A stretch of 64,000 bases of DNA, taken from the NCBI GenBank assembly GCA_963846505.1, contig CAWJWD010000001.1, positions 310,001-374,000 of the forward strand, read 5' to 3'. Origin of the DNA: JACVRW01 sp963846505. GTDB lineage: Bacteria > Actinomycetota > Thermoleophilia > Solirubrobacterales > Thermoleophilaceae. The notes below the pieces were generated by a model. That model searched no databases. It saw only the letters and a program-made list of their open reading frames with translations, and had not been told where the DNA came from. Positions 1 to 7,580 of the stretch are shown here, one piece after another; within the stretch, counting starts at the first letter, position 1; every line of letters begins with the position of its first letter. The position numbers and the translations under genes are program-made.

Positions 1-1
1 C

Positions 2-229
2 GTCCTGGCCGCCGAGGAGTTCGGCATCGGCACCCGCGACGATCGCTTCCCGCCGGATCCGACCGGCATCGCCGAGCCGCACGACGTGCTCGCCGCCGAG
101 GAGTTCCCGATGCCCGCCGGCGTCGAGCCGCACGCGGACGAGGGGCGCCCCGGCCCGCGCGCCTGGATCCCGCTGGCCGGCGCCCTCGCCGGCCTCATCG
201 CACTCGTGCTCCTGCGCCGCCGGCGCTAG
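2..229 (+). CDS. C-terminal end of a membrane-anchored protein (partial)
   Basis: Only the last 75 residues are inside the window; the gene begins upstream. The visible part is acidic and proline-rich, with the phrase LAAEEF/LAAEEFPMPAG appearing twice about 28 residues apart. It then ends in one hydrophobic helix (WIPLAGALAGLIALVLL) followed by RRRR and the stop. That is the layout of a secreted or surface protein held by a C-terminal membrane anchor with a positive stop-transfer tail. The family cannot be identified from this fragment. Frame and stop are clear; function is unknown. Confidence 0.6.
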   Translation, partial: VLAAEEFGIGTRDDRFPPDPTGIAEPHDVLAAEEFPMPAGVEPHADEGRPGPRAWIPLAGALAGLIALVLLRRRR

Positions 230-238
230 CGCCGGCGA

Positions 239-472
239 CTACGGGTAGAGGTCGCCCGACTCGCCCACGACGAAGACCGCGCCGACCGGGCAGTTGCTCG
301 CGGCCATGACCACGTCGTCGGTCGACGCGCCGTCCGGGTCGATCACGATCGCCTTGTCCTCGTCGTCGAGCTTGAAGACGTCCGGTGCCGTGTCCACGCA
401 GTCGCCCGAGCCGATGCAGAGGGCGCGGTCGACCGCGATCTCGATCCGGTTGACTGGGGAAAGCTCGGTCAT
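239..472 (-). CDS. [3Fe-4S]-type ferredoxin
   Basis: Small acidic electron carrier of 77 aa. Cysteines are at positions 19, 25 and 61 (CIGSGDC and NCPVGA), the spacing of single-cluster ferredoxins that serve cytochrome P450 and related oxygenases. The position that would hold a fourth cysteine is Ser22, so a [3Fe-4S] cluster is expected. It sits 78 bp downstream of the aldehyde dehydrogenase gene on the same strand and may be co-transcribed with it. No P450 or ferredoxin reductase is nearby, so its redox partner is unknown. Confidence 0.85.
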   Translation of the reverse strand: MTELSPVNRIEIAVDRALCIGSGDCVDTAPDVFKLDDEDKAIVIDPDGASTDDVVMAASNCPVGAVFVVGESGDLYP

Positions 473-550
473 GGCGGGGCGAGCGTATCGCTCTCACCCG
501 CGGAGGCTCGTGCGCATCCCCTCGGTTGATCGGCCGAGGGGCGCGGCGGC

Positions 551-2083
551 TTAGGCGCGCTTGCCGCGCCCGTACACGAAGCGCAGCATGCGCGTGAGCA
601 GCTTGGTCTTCTTCGCGCTGTAGGGCAGCATGTGCATGTCCTTCTTGGGCGCGAAGCGCGTGACCAGCAGCGCCTGCTTCTTCGTGTACTTGCGGATGCC
701 GTCGGCGCCGTGGCGGCTGCCGAGGCCCGACTCCTTCCAGCCGCCCATCGGCAGCTCGAGCGCGAGGTAGTTGATCTGCGCGTCGTTGACCGTCACGGCG
801 CCGGCGTCGACGCGGCGCGCGAGCCGCTCGCCCTTGATCGTGTCCTTGGTCCAAACCGACGCCTGCAGGCCGTAGGGGGAGTCGTTGGCGAGCCGCACCG
901 CCTCGTCGGCGTCGGCGACCTTCATGATCGGCAGCGTCGGCCCGAAGGTCTCCTCGCGCATGCACGACATGGAGTGGTCGACGTCGACGAGCACCGTCGG
1001 CTCGTAGAAGTGAGCGTCGCCCTCGTCGCGGCGGTGGCCGCCGACGAGCACCTGCGCGCCGCGCTCGACGGCATCCGCCACGTGGCGCTCGACGATGTCC
1101 GACTGCGGCGGGTGGATGACGGCGCCGAGGTCGGTGGTGCCCGGCCCGCGCGGCACGTCCTGGCGCAGCTCGCGCACCTTGCCCGCGACGAGGTCGACGA
1201 ACTCGCGGTAGATCGGCGCCTCGACGTAGACGCGCTCGACCGAGATGCAGGTCTGCCCCGCGTTCTGCATCGAGTAGTGGACCGCGGCGTTGGCGGCACG
1301 CTCGACGTCGGCGTCGGCGCAGACGATCATCGGGTCCTTGCCTCCGAGCTCGAGACCAACCGGGGTGAGCGTGCGCGCGGCGCGCTCGAGCACCTTCTTG
1401 CCGGTTGCGGTCGAGCCGGTGAACATCACGAAGTCGACCTCGTCGATCAGCGCCGCGCCGGTCTCGCCGTAGCCGGGAGCGACCTGGTAGACGTCGGCCG
1501 GCAGGCCGCACTCGCGCAGCATCTCGCCCATCAGCAGCGACGTCAGCGGCGTGACCTCGGACGGCTTGAGCACGACCGAGTTGCCGGCCGCCAGCGCGGG
1601 GATGCAGTCCCCGAAGGAGTTCGTCAGCGGGTAGTTCCAGGGACCGATCACGCCGACGACGCCGAGCGGCGCGTAGCGGACGATCAGCTTGCGACCCTTG
1701 ATGAACGGCGAGGCCGAGCGCACGCGCTCGTCGGAGAGATAGTCCTCCGCGTTCTTGGCCCAGAAGCCGAAGGCGCCGGCCGCGTAGCCGATCTCGGCCA
1801 TCAGCGCCTCTTCCCAGGCCTTGCCGGTCTCGGAGACGATCGTCTCGCAGACGCGGTCGGAGTTGTCGACGATCCACTTCTGCGCCCGCCGCAGCACGCG
1901 CGCGCGACCGTCGAAGCCGAGGGCCTCCCAGCCTGGCTGCGCGGCGCGACCGCGCGCGACCAGCGACGGAACGTCCTCTGCAGCGACCACCGAGACCGTC
2001 GCGATGCTCTCGCCGGTCGCGGGGTTCTCGACGTCGATCGCGGCGGTGGTCTGGGCCTCGGGGGTGCTGATCATGTCGGTCAC
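551..2083 (-). CDS. NAD(P)-dependent aldehyde dehydrogenase (succinate-semialdehyde dehydrogenase-like)
   Basis: Soluble ALDH-superfamily enzyme of 510 aa that oxidises an aldehyde to the acid with NAD(P)+. The catalytic set is complete: oxyanion Asn150 in GPWN, Lys173 in LKPSE, cofactor loop FTGSTATG (221-228), general base Glu245 in LELGGKDP and nucleophile Cys279 in GQTCIS. The C-terminal extension is basic and could touch the membrane. The start is GTG at 2083, with an in-frame ATG nine bases later as an alternative. Actinobacterial relatives are often labelled GabD2, but the substrate cannot be read from sequence. A perfect 16-bp palindrome lies just upstream. Confidence 0.9.
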   Translation of the reverse strand: MTDMISTPEAQTTAAIDVENPATGESIATVSVVAAEDVPSLVARGRAAQPGWEALGFDGRARVLRRAQKWIVDNSDRVCETIVSETGKAWEEALMAEIGYAAGAFGFWAKNAEDYLSDERVRSASPFIKGRKLIVRYAPLGVVGVIGPWNYPLTNSFGDCIPALAAGNSVVLKPSEVTPLTSLLMGEMLRECGLPADVYQVAPGYGETGAALIDEVDFVMFTGSTATGKKVLERAARTLTPVGLELGGKDPMIVCADADVERAANAAVHYSMQNAGQTCISVERVYVEAPIYREFVDLVAGKVRELRQDVPRGPGTTDLGAVIHPPQSDIVERHVADAVERGAQVLVGGHRRDEGDAHFYEPTVLVDVDHSMSCMREETFGPTLPIMKVADADEAVRLANDSPYGLQASVWTKDTIKGERLARRVDAGAVTVNDAQINYLALELPMGGWKESGLGSRHGADGIRKYTKKQALLVTRFAPKKDMHMLPYSAKKTKLLTRMLRFVYGRGKRA

Positions 2084-2104
2084 GGGGACCAGCGTACTAC
2101 CAAG

Positions 2105-2120
2105 TTGGCTGGCCAGCCAA
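2105..2120. promoter_or_regulatory. Perfect palindromic operator upstream of the aldehyde dehydrogenase gene
   Basis: TTGGCTGGCCAGCCAA is a perfect 16-bp palindrome, 22 bp upstream of the GTG start of the minus-strand dehydrogenase gene. On the minus strand TTGGCT could be a -35 element followed by TAGTAC as -10, so a bound repressor would block the promoter. The form is typical of TetR-family operators, but no TetR gene is adjacent. The palindrome is seen directly; the repressor class is inferred. Confidence 0.6.
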
Positions 2121-2135
2121 ACCGCTAGCCGCGCC

Positions 2136-2492
2136 TCAGTCGTTCATGCCGGCGAGTGCCTCGTCGAGCACTCCGTGCACCGGCGCGGCGCGCTCGAACT
2201 CGACGATCTCGAGCACGCGCGCGACGGGACCGCCGCCCGGCGCGACCACGCGCAGCTCCTGGCGCCGACTGCCGAGCTGCCGCGCGAGGTTGAACAGCAT
2301 CGCGATGCCGCTCGAGTCGATGAAGTCCAGCTCCGAGAAGTCGACGACCAGACCACGCGCCGACGTCGGAACGGCACTCGCGATCCGCGCACCCGTGTCG
2401 GGTGCTCCGGCGATGTCCAGCTCGCCCGTGACCTGCGCCACCACGATCTCGCCCTGCTCGGCGATCTCGAGCCGTACCAGCTCCTCGCTCAC
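2136..2492 (-). CDS. STAS-domain anti-sigma factor antagonist
   Basis: Protein of 118 aa made of one STAS domain of the SpoIIAA/RsbV type. The regulatory site is DSSG (59-62); in this family a serine here is phosphorylated by an RsbW-like kinase and dephosphorylated by a SpoIIE-type phosphatase. The gene starts four bases inside the end of the upstream phosphatase/kinase gene (ATGA overlap at 2489-2492), so the two are translationally coupled and probably form one partner-switching module. The sigma factor or other final target is not in the window. Confidence 0.88.
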   Translation of the reverse strand: MSEELVRLEIAEQGEIVVAQVTGELDIAGAPDTGARIASAVPTSARGLVVDFSELDFIDSSGIAMLFNLARQLGSRRQELRVVAPGGGPVARVLEIVEFERAAPVHGVLDEALAGMND

Positions 2493-5104
2493 TGCCCGTC
2501 TCCGTTGTCCGTCACCTCGAGCCTCCGGCGCAAGCGCACGGTGGTCCCCTCAGGGCTCGGCTGCACCTCCACGTCGCCCATCAGGGCCCGCATCAGCGAC
2601 AAACCGCGCCCCTGGTCTCCCTCACGTGGAGGGCGCCAGGCGCCGTAGTCTCGCACGGCGATGTCGACGACGCCGTCCTCGAAGCGACCCGCGACCTCGA
2701 ACGGCGTCCCTCCTCCCGCGCCGGCGTGCTCGATCGCGTTGGTCGCGGCCTCGCCGCAGGCGGTGATGATCTCGGCCAAGTCGCGCTCGCTGCCGTTGGT
2801 CTGACGCAGCCAACGGCGCAGCAGGCTGCGCATCGAGACCAGCGCCTCGGGCTGGGTCGGGAACTCGACGCGGAAGCGGTTGACGAGCGCGGTGTTCTGC
2901 AGCGCCAGCAGCGCCACGTCGTCCGGGGCGCCACCGACCGGCACCAGCCGGGCGAGCACGTGGTCGCAGAGCGCCTCCGGATCGTCGGGAGCCGAGCGCA
3001 CGACGTCGGCCAGCTGGCCGAGGCCGTCGTCGAGGTGGTCGCCGGGGCGCTCGATCAGCCCGTCGGTGTAGAGCACGACCGTCGAGCCCGGATAGATCGG
3101 CTCGACGACCTCCTCGAAGGCCGGGAAGGGCAGCACTCCCAGCGGCACCGAGCGCCCGCCCTCGAGATAGCGCGGGGGCTCGTCGGCGCCGTCGCGCACG
3201 AGCAGGGCGGGCGGATGGCCGGCGTTGACCCAGCGCACCTCGTCGGCGGCGGGATCGACCACGAGGTAGAGCAGCGTCGTCATCTGGCTCTCCTCCGCCT
3301 CGGCCCAGACCAGCCGGTTGAGCTGCTCGACCACGCGCGCCGGGTCGTGGCCCTCGAGCGCGTAGGCGCGCAACGCGCTGCGCAGGCGGCCGACCATCGA
3401 CGCGGCCGCCAGGCCCTTGCCGGCCACGTCGCCCATCACCAGTCCGACGCCGCCGCCGGGGATCGGGATCACGTCGTACCAGTCCCCGCCGACCTCGGCC
3501 TCGGTCTTGGCCGGCAGGTAGCGCGCCGCGGCGGCGAGCCCCGGCACCTGGGGCAGGCGCTCGGGCAGCAGGCTGCGCTGCAGCGTCTCCGCGATCCGAT
3601 GCTCGCGCTCGTAGACCTGCGCGTGCAGGATCGCCAGCGCGACGCGCTCGGCCGCCAGCCGCAGCAGGTTGAGATCCTCGGTCGAGAAGCGGCGCGGGCG
3701 CGTAGCGCCGGTGACCAGCACGCCGGTCACCGCGCCCTCGGCCAGCAGCGGCACGCCGATCAGCGAGTCGATGTCGAGCGCGTGCATGGCCAGGTCCTCG
3801 ACATCGGCCGGGTCCGGGTCCTGGGCCAGCAGCGGCTCGCGCAGCGAGGCGACCCGCCCGGCGAAGCGGTCGCCGAAGGCGATCGGCGCCGGCGACTGCG
3901 ACGTCGGGCCGGCGCCGGAGGTCGCGCTCACGACCAGCCGTCCGTTCTCGTCGGCCAGGAAGATCGTGGCGGCGTCGGCGCCGAGCACGCCGCGTACGCG
4001 CGCGACGAGATCCTCGAGGATGTCGTCGATGCCGCGGTGGGCGAGCGCCGCGTCGACCAGCAGCTGCATGCCGCTGACCATCTCCGCGACACGCTCGGCC
4101 TCGGCGCGCGCCGCCTGCTCGCGCAGCAGCGCCTCGCGCTCTTCCTGGCGGCGCTGGCGCTCGCTGATGTCGCGGATGAAGGCCGACGTGACGAAGTCGT
4201 CGCCCATGCGCACGCGCGAGATCACCTCCTCCGCCGGGAAGGTGCTGCCGTCGCGGCGCTGCAGGTCCAGCTCGACGCGCAAGATGCGCACGGGGTCGGC
4301 CGTCGAGGCGAGCTCGCGCCGTCGGTCCTCGTGCGCGTCGCGTCCCTCCGGCGGGAAGATCACCTCGCGCAGCCGCCGCCCGACGACCTCGCCGGCAGGC
4401 CAGCCGAACATGCGCTCCGCGGCCGCGTTCCAGGTCGTGATCGCACCCTCGCCGTCGATCGCGACGAACGCGTCGGGAGCGCTGTCGAGCACCAGCCGCG
4501 TGCGCGATTCGCTGCGGCGCAACTCGCGGCCGCGGGCGTCGGCCGCCGCCGCCTCGGTACGCACGCGCGTGAGCAGGCGCGAGATCAGCAGGCCGGACAC
4601 CGTCGGCGTGCCGACCGCCAGCAGCCAGCGAATGATCGCGCTGCCGGTGTCCTGGGACAGCAGGATGATCGTGTACGCGATCGCGATCAGACCGACGTAG
4701 ACGAACGCCGCGCGCAGGTCGAAGAAGTAGAAGGCGTAGAGCGCGACCCACGAGAACAGCAGCGCGTAGAGCGCGCCCACGCCGGCGTAGTAGTTCGCGA
4801 ACGTCAGCAGCACCGTCGCGACGACCGTCAGCGCGTGCAGGTGCCACTCGCGGATGCGGTCGGCATAGATCCAGATGCCGAACGCCAGCAGCAGCGCGAT
4901 CGACCAGGTGATGGCCAGCTGCAGCTCCATCACCGCGGCCGGCGGGAAGATGAACGTCAATACGCCGACGACCGCGCCGGCGGCGAACAGGTAGGCGAGC
5001 GAGCGCGCCTTGACGCGCAGGTCGAATAGCTCCGGCAGCTCCCTCACCGGACGCGGGTGCTTACCCGCCGCTGCCGCGGGCCGAGAGCCGGGCCAGCGCC
5101 TCAT
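2489..5104 (-). CDS. Membrane PAS-GAF-SpoIIE phosphatase with C-terminal anti-sigma HATPase kinase domain
   Basis: Multidomain stress sensor of about 870 aa. An N-terminal block of about six hydrophobic helices is followed by a PAS domain (LDSAPDAFVAIDGEG), a GAF domain, a PP2C/SpoIIE phosphatase (EVGGDWYDV, VMGDVAGKG) and an RsbW-like ATPase (CGEAATNAIEHA, DYGAW, GRGLSLM). One polypeptide therefore carries both the enzyme that activates and the enzyme that inactivates a STAS antagonist, and that antagonist is encoded next with a 4-bp overlap. The ATG at 5104 follows a GGAG element; a further start lies upstream at 5140 and a GTG at 5047 would avoid overlap with the preceding gene. Domain calls are firm; start is uncertain. 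Confidence 0.88.
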   Translation of the reverse strand: MRRWPGSRPAAAAGKHPRPVRELPELFDLRVKARSLAYLFAAGAVVGVLTFIFPPAAVMELQLAITWSIALLLAFGIWIYADRIREWHLHALTVVATVLLTFANYYAGVGALYALLFSWVALYAFYFFDLRAAFVYVGLIAIAYTIILLSQDTGSAIIRWLLAVGTPTVSGLLISRLLTRVRTEAAAADARGRELRRSESRTRLVLDSAPDAFVAIDGEGAITTWNAAAERMFGWPAGEVVGRRLREVIFPPEGRDAHEDRRRELASTADPVRILRVELDLQRRDGSTFPAEEVISRVRMGDDFVTSAFIRDISERQRRQEEREALLREQAARAEAERVAEMVSGMQLLVDAALAHRGIDDILEDLVARVRGVLGADAATIFLADENGRLVVSATSGAGPTSQSPAPIAFGDRFAGRVASLREPLLAQDPDPADVEDLAMHALDIDSLIGVPLLAEGAVTGVLVTGATRPRRFSTEDLNLLRLAAERVALAILHAQVYEREHRIAETLQRSLLPERLPQVPGLAAAARYLPAKTEAEVGGDWYDVIPIPGGGVGLVMGDVAGKGLAAASMVGRLRSALRAYALEGHDPARVVEQLNRLVWAEAEESQMTTLLYLVVDPAADEVRWVNAGHPPALLVRDGADEPPRYLEGGRSVPLGVLPFPAFEEVVEPIYPGSTVVLYTDGLIERPGDHLDDGLGQLADVVRSAPDDPEALCDHVLARLVPVGGAPDDVALLALQNTALVNRFRVEFPTQPEALVSMRSLLRRWLRQTNGSERDLAEIITACGEAATNAIEHAGAGGGTPFEVAGRFEDGVVDIAVRDYGAWRPPREGDQGRGLSLMRALMGDVEVQPSPEGTTVRLRRRLEVTDNGDGQ

Positions 5105-5357
5105 GGCACTCCACGACTTGCCGCTTGACGCGATCGTCATCCGGACGATCGTGCACGAGGTCCCAGGTCTTGTCGGCGACGTCCTTCGCGTTGGCCGCGT
5201 TGGCCTGGCTGCAGAGCAGGTCCACGAGCTTCAATTCGAACTGCTGCAGCTGCTCCGCCGGAGCGCCCGGGGGCATCTTCGGAAGCGGTGCCGCGGTCGC
5301 CTCGCGCCACATCGAGGTGGCGAGGACGAGCCTGTTCCTGAGCGCCTTCTGGTCCAC
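5061..5357 (-). CDS. Small soluble hypothetical protein
   Basis: Predicted 98-aa charged, mostly helical protein without signal peptide or membrane segment. It has a single Cys in LVDLLCSQANAANAKD and several Asp/Arg pairs. I do not recognise the family. It precedes the SpoIIE-type sensor gene on the same strand and slightly overlaps its likely start, which suggests co-transcription and perhaps a role in the same stress pathway. Codon pattern fits the neighbours, but the lack of a family match keeps confidence moderate. Confidence 0.5.
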   Translation of the reverse strand: MDQKALRNRLVLATSMWREATAAPLPKMPPGAPAEQLQQFELKLVDLLCSQANAANAKDVADKTWDLVHDRPDDDRVKRQVVECHEALARLSARGSGG

Positions 5358-5369
5358 GTCCCCGGGAGG

Positions 5370-5939
5370 CTACTTGCCTTCGAGTCGGCGCAGCAGCGGG
5401 AGCGGGTCGCGCGTCGCGCCGAGGGTTCCGCGACCGCGGCGGAGCTCGAGGTGGAGATGATCTCCCCAGCAGGATCCGGTGCAGCCGACACGCCCGATGC
5501 GCGCCCCCACGCCGACCTCGTCGCCGACGCCCAGGCGGGCCGGGCGCAGCATGTGCAGATAGAGGTAGGTCTCGCGCAGGGCGGGTGTGTAGACCGCGAC
5601 GTAGTTGCCGCGTCCGCCGTCGTCGCCGCGCTCGACCACGACACCGCCACGCAGGGCGACGAGGGGCGTCCCGGCGGCAGCGAACACGTCCTGGCCTTCG
5701 TGCACGTGGCCGCTGCGCGAGGCGCCGTAGCGTGCATCGGCCTCACCGAGGTCGACCGGCCCCAGGACCGGGAAGCGCTCCGGCTCGAGCAGCGCCGGCG
5801 CGGCGAAGCCCGCGACCACGCGCGCGTGCAGCCGCTTGGCCGCGGCCGCCTGCGCAGCCGCGCTCGGTGACGCCGCCGACGCGGCAGCCGGATGCAGCGC
5901 GACCGCCGCGGCGAACAGCGCGAGGGTCGCTCGCACCAC
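5370..5939 (-). CDS. Secreted M23 (LytM-type) metallopeptidase
   Basis: Protein of 189 aa with an N-terminal Sec-type signal (hydrophobic residues 4-22, then an Ala-rich cleavage region). It is followed by a LytM/M23 domain that cuts peptide cross-links in cell wall peptidoglycan. The zinc site is visible as His80-x3-Asp84 (HVHEGQD) and His161-x-His163 (GDHLHLE), with the additional conserved His in YLYLHM. VGCTGSCWGDH holds a possible disulfide close to the active site. There is no separate wall-binding domain. It probably acts outside the membrane in wall remodelling or as a divisome-type activator. Confidence 0.85.
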   Translation of the reverse strand: MVRATLALFAAAVALHPAAASAASPSAAAQAAAAKRLHARVVAGFAAPALLEPERFPVLGPVDLGEADARYGASRSGHVHEGQDVFAAAGTPLVALRGGVVVERGDDGGRGNYVAVYTPALRETYLYLHMLRPARLGVGDEVGVGARIGRVGCTGSCWGDHLHLELRRGRGTLGATRDPLPLLRRLEGK

Positions 5940-5949
5940 GGGGCATAGT

Positions 5950-6312
5950 TCAACGGAAGCGGCGGCCGACCTGCATCCGACCCAGCGCGTCGCTCGCCAG
6001 CTGGACCTGGTCGCGCACCTCGCAGGACTCCTCCAGCAGCACGAACTCGCGGCGGCGGTTGGGGTCGAACCTTGATCGTCACGGTCTCGCCCACGACCGG
6101 GATGCGCCCGCCCGGAAGCGTCACCGTGCGGGTGGTCGTGTACCCGCCCTCGTTGCGCGGCCCCAGCGCACCATCAGCAGGCCCGGCGCGCCCAGGGCAG
6201 CCACCATCGCGACCCCGAACAGCGCCTGCCCGGCCGCGAGCGAGCCGGCGAGAAACGCGACCCCGACCACGACCAGCATCCAGCCGCTGTAGACGAGCCA
6301 TCGCATCGACAT
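5950..6312 (-). pseudogene. Two-helix membrane protein with two compensating frameshifts
   Basis: The ATG at 6312 opens a 63-aa reading frame with two hydrophobic helices (WLVYSGWMLVVVGVAFLAG and ALFGVAMVAALGAPGLLMV), then stops early. Moving one base at the GGGG run near 6159-6163 gives a sensible continuation (RNEGGYTTTRTVTLPGG, IPVVGETVTIK). A second, opposite shift at AAGG near 6073-6076 gives FDPNRRREFVLLEESCEV and a stop at 5950. Joined, the gene encodes about 120 aa: a membrane anchor plus a small beta-rich domain resembling the neighbouring paralogues (PG..P...V). Two mutually correcting indels in 90 bases suggest sequencing error or recent decay. Confidence 0.6.
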
Positions 6313-6324
6313 GGACGGCGTCTC

Positions 6325-6768
6325 CTAGCCGATCACGAGCTTGGTCGGATCGCCGGCGTCGACGCGCACCGAGAAGCTGCAGCCGGGCTGGAAGCGCGGC
6401 AGTGCGCTGTGCGCGACGAGCTGGCGATGCTTGACCTTGTACGGGTCGCGACCCGGGACGGTCACGGTCAGGTCCATCTCCACCACCGGCGCGTTGTTGA
6501 TCATCGTGCCGGTGTCGGCGATCGCCTCGACCGTGGCGTTGCCGGCGATGCCGCCCGTGTAGGTCTGGGCGAAGCCCTGCGGATCGAGGCCGCCCACGCC
6601 GGCGGCGCTCTGCTGCAGCTCCTGGGCGTCCTTCAGCGCCTGGTTGGCGAACTTGACGCCCTCGAGCATGCTCGTCTTCGGCTGCGCGTCGGCCTGCTTC
6701 TTCAGCTCCCTGAGCTCGTCGCTGCGCAGCGTGTCGGTCATGTCCTTGAACTGCCGGAAGAGGCCCAT
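6325..6768 (-). CDS. Unrecognised tandem paralogue, copy 3 (MGLF coiled-coil plus PG-PY-HRQ domain)
   Basis: Protein of 147 aa if started at the internal ATG (MGLFRQFKDM), which overlaps the stop of the preceding gene by one base (TGATG). The N-terminal half is a charged helical segment; the C-terminal half carries VEAIADTGTMINNAPVVEM, VPGRDPYKVKHRQL and CSFSVRVDAGDPTKLVIG. Equivalent motifs occur in the next two genes upstream, so these are tandem duplicates. No signal peptide is present. Biochemical function is unknown. The block lies next to a small membrane protein with a related beta domain, which may be its partner. Confidence 0.7.
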   Translation of the reverse strand: MGLFRQFKDMTDTLRSDELRELKKQADAQPKTSMLEGVKFANQALKDAQELQQSAAGVGGLDPQGFAQTYTGGIAGNATVEAIADTGTMINNAPVVEMDLTVTVPGRDPYKVKHRQLVAHSALPRFQPGCSFSVRVDAGDPTKLVIG

Positions 6769-7205
6769 CACATGAACGGCTTCTCGCCGAAGGCGACCCT
6801 CTGCAAGTCGGCCGGATCGATCCGGCACGGCATCGAGGTGCCGTCGCCGTAGCTGCCCATCGCCGCCGACGAGACGATCTCGCGGTGCTGGACGGCGTAG
6901 GGCGCGCCGCCCTCCGGGGTGACCTCGAGCTCGAAGATCCAGACCGGGTTGCCGGCGACCTGCTCGCCCGCGTCGACGTGCCCCTTGATCAGCGCGGTGC
7001 CGGCGCTGCCGACCGACAGGATGCGGTTCTGCTCGTGCGCCTGCGCCTCCAGCGCGCCGCGCTGCTCGAGCCCCGCCTGCAGGTCCGCCGGACCGCCGCT
7101 GAGGCCACCGGCCGTCTGCTGCGCCTGCTGCTGCATCGCGCCGGCGTTGGCCATCGCGTCGTTGGCCTGGCCCATGGCGTCCTTCATGTTCTTGAACAAG
7201 CCCAT
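6768..7205 (-). CDS. Unrecognised tandem paralogue, copy 2
   Basis: Protein of 145 aa starting MGLFKNMKDAMGQ, chosen because AAGGA sits five bases before this ATG. A Gln/Ala-rich helical N-terminus (AGAMQQQAQQTAGG) precedes the shared beta domain: ILSVGSAGTALIKGHVDAG, NPVWIFELEVTPEGGAPY, AVQHREIVSSAAMGSYGDG and CRIDPADLQRVAFG. The pattern NP-V-x-L-V-(P/G)-PY-x2-HR(Q/E)-x-R(I/V)D matches copies 1 and 3. It is one step of a tightly packed row of three genes on the same strand, so a multi-subunit complex is possible. I know of no assigned function. Confidence 0.72.
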   Translation of the reverse strand: MGLFKNMKDAMGQANDAMANAGAMQQQAQQTAGGLSGGPADLQAGLEQRGALEAQAHEQNRILSVGSAGTALIKGHVDAGEQVAGNPVWIFELEVTPEGGAPYAVQHREIVSSAAMGSYGDGTSMPCRIDPADLQRVAFGEKPFM

Positions 7206-7215
7206 CGGGTTCCTT

Positions 7216-7512
7216 TCAGCCGATCTCCAGTCGCAGGCGGTCGTGCGGGTCGACCCGCACGGGTACGGCGCTGCCGGGACCGAGCAGGTGCGCCACCTGG
7301 CGCGAGAGCACTTGCCGATGGCGGGCCCGGTAGGGCTCATGCCCCGGCAGGCTCACCGCCAGCACCAACTCGACCTCGGGGTTGTCGTCCTGGACGCGGC
7401 CGGTGTCATCGATGCGCTCGATCGTCGCGCTGCCGGCGATCGCGTTCGCGATCGCCGCGTGCACGACATGGCCGCTGCCGGCCTCCACGCTCTTGAAGCT
7501 CGCCACGTCCAA
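7216..7512 (-). CDS. Unrecognised tandem paralogue, copy 1 (beta domain only)
   Basis: Protein of 98 aa that is almost entirely the beta domain shared with the two genes downstream: SATIERIDDTGRVQDDNPEV, ELVLAVSLPGHEPY, RARHRQVLSRQVAHL and VPVRVDPHDRLRLEIG. It lacks the MGLF helical N-terminus of its relatives. The final VRVDPxDxxxLxIG resembles small actinobacterial domains that follow membrane anchors, such as the one encoded at 5950-6312. It is likely the first gene of the row, with about 10 bp to the next start. Function unknown. Confidence 0.7.
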   Translation of the reverse strand: MDVASFKSVEAGSGHVVHAAIANAIAGSATIERIDDTGRVQDDNPEVELVLAVSLPGHEPYRARHRQVLSRQVAHLLGPGSAVPVRVDPHDRLRLEIG

Positions 7513-7580
7513 CCACCTCGTGGCGCCACGCTACGGTCGCGCTCGCGCGCAGTCAGTATCGACCTGGTCTCGCCTCGGTC

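Noticed and set aside
632..2128. 498-aa plus-strand frame over the aldehyde dehydrogenase gene
   Set aside because: The minus-strand frame has all catalytic ALDH motifs; the plus-strand translation is low-complexity shadow.
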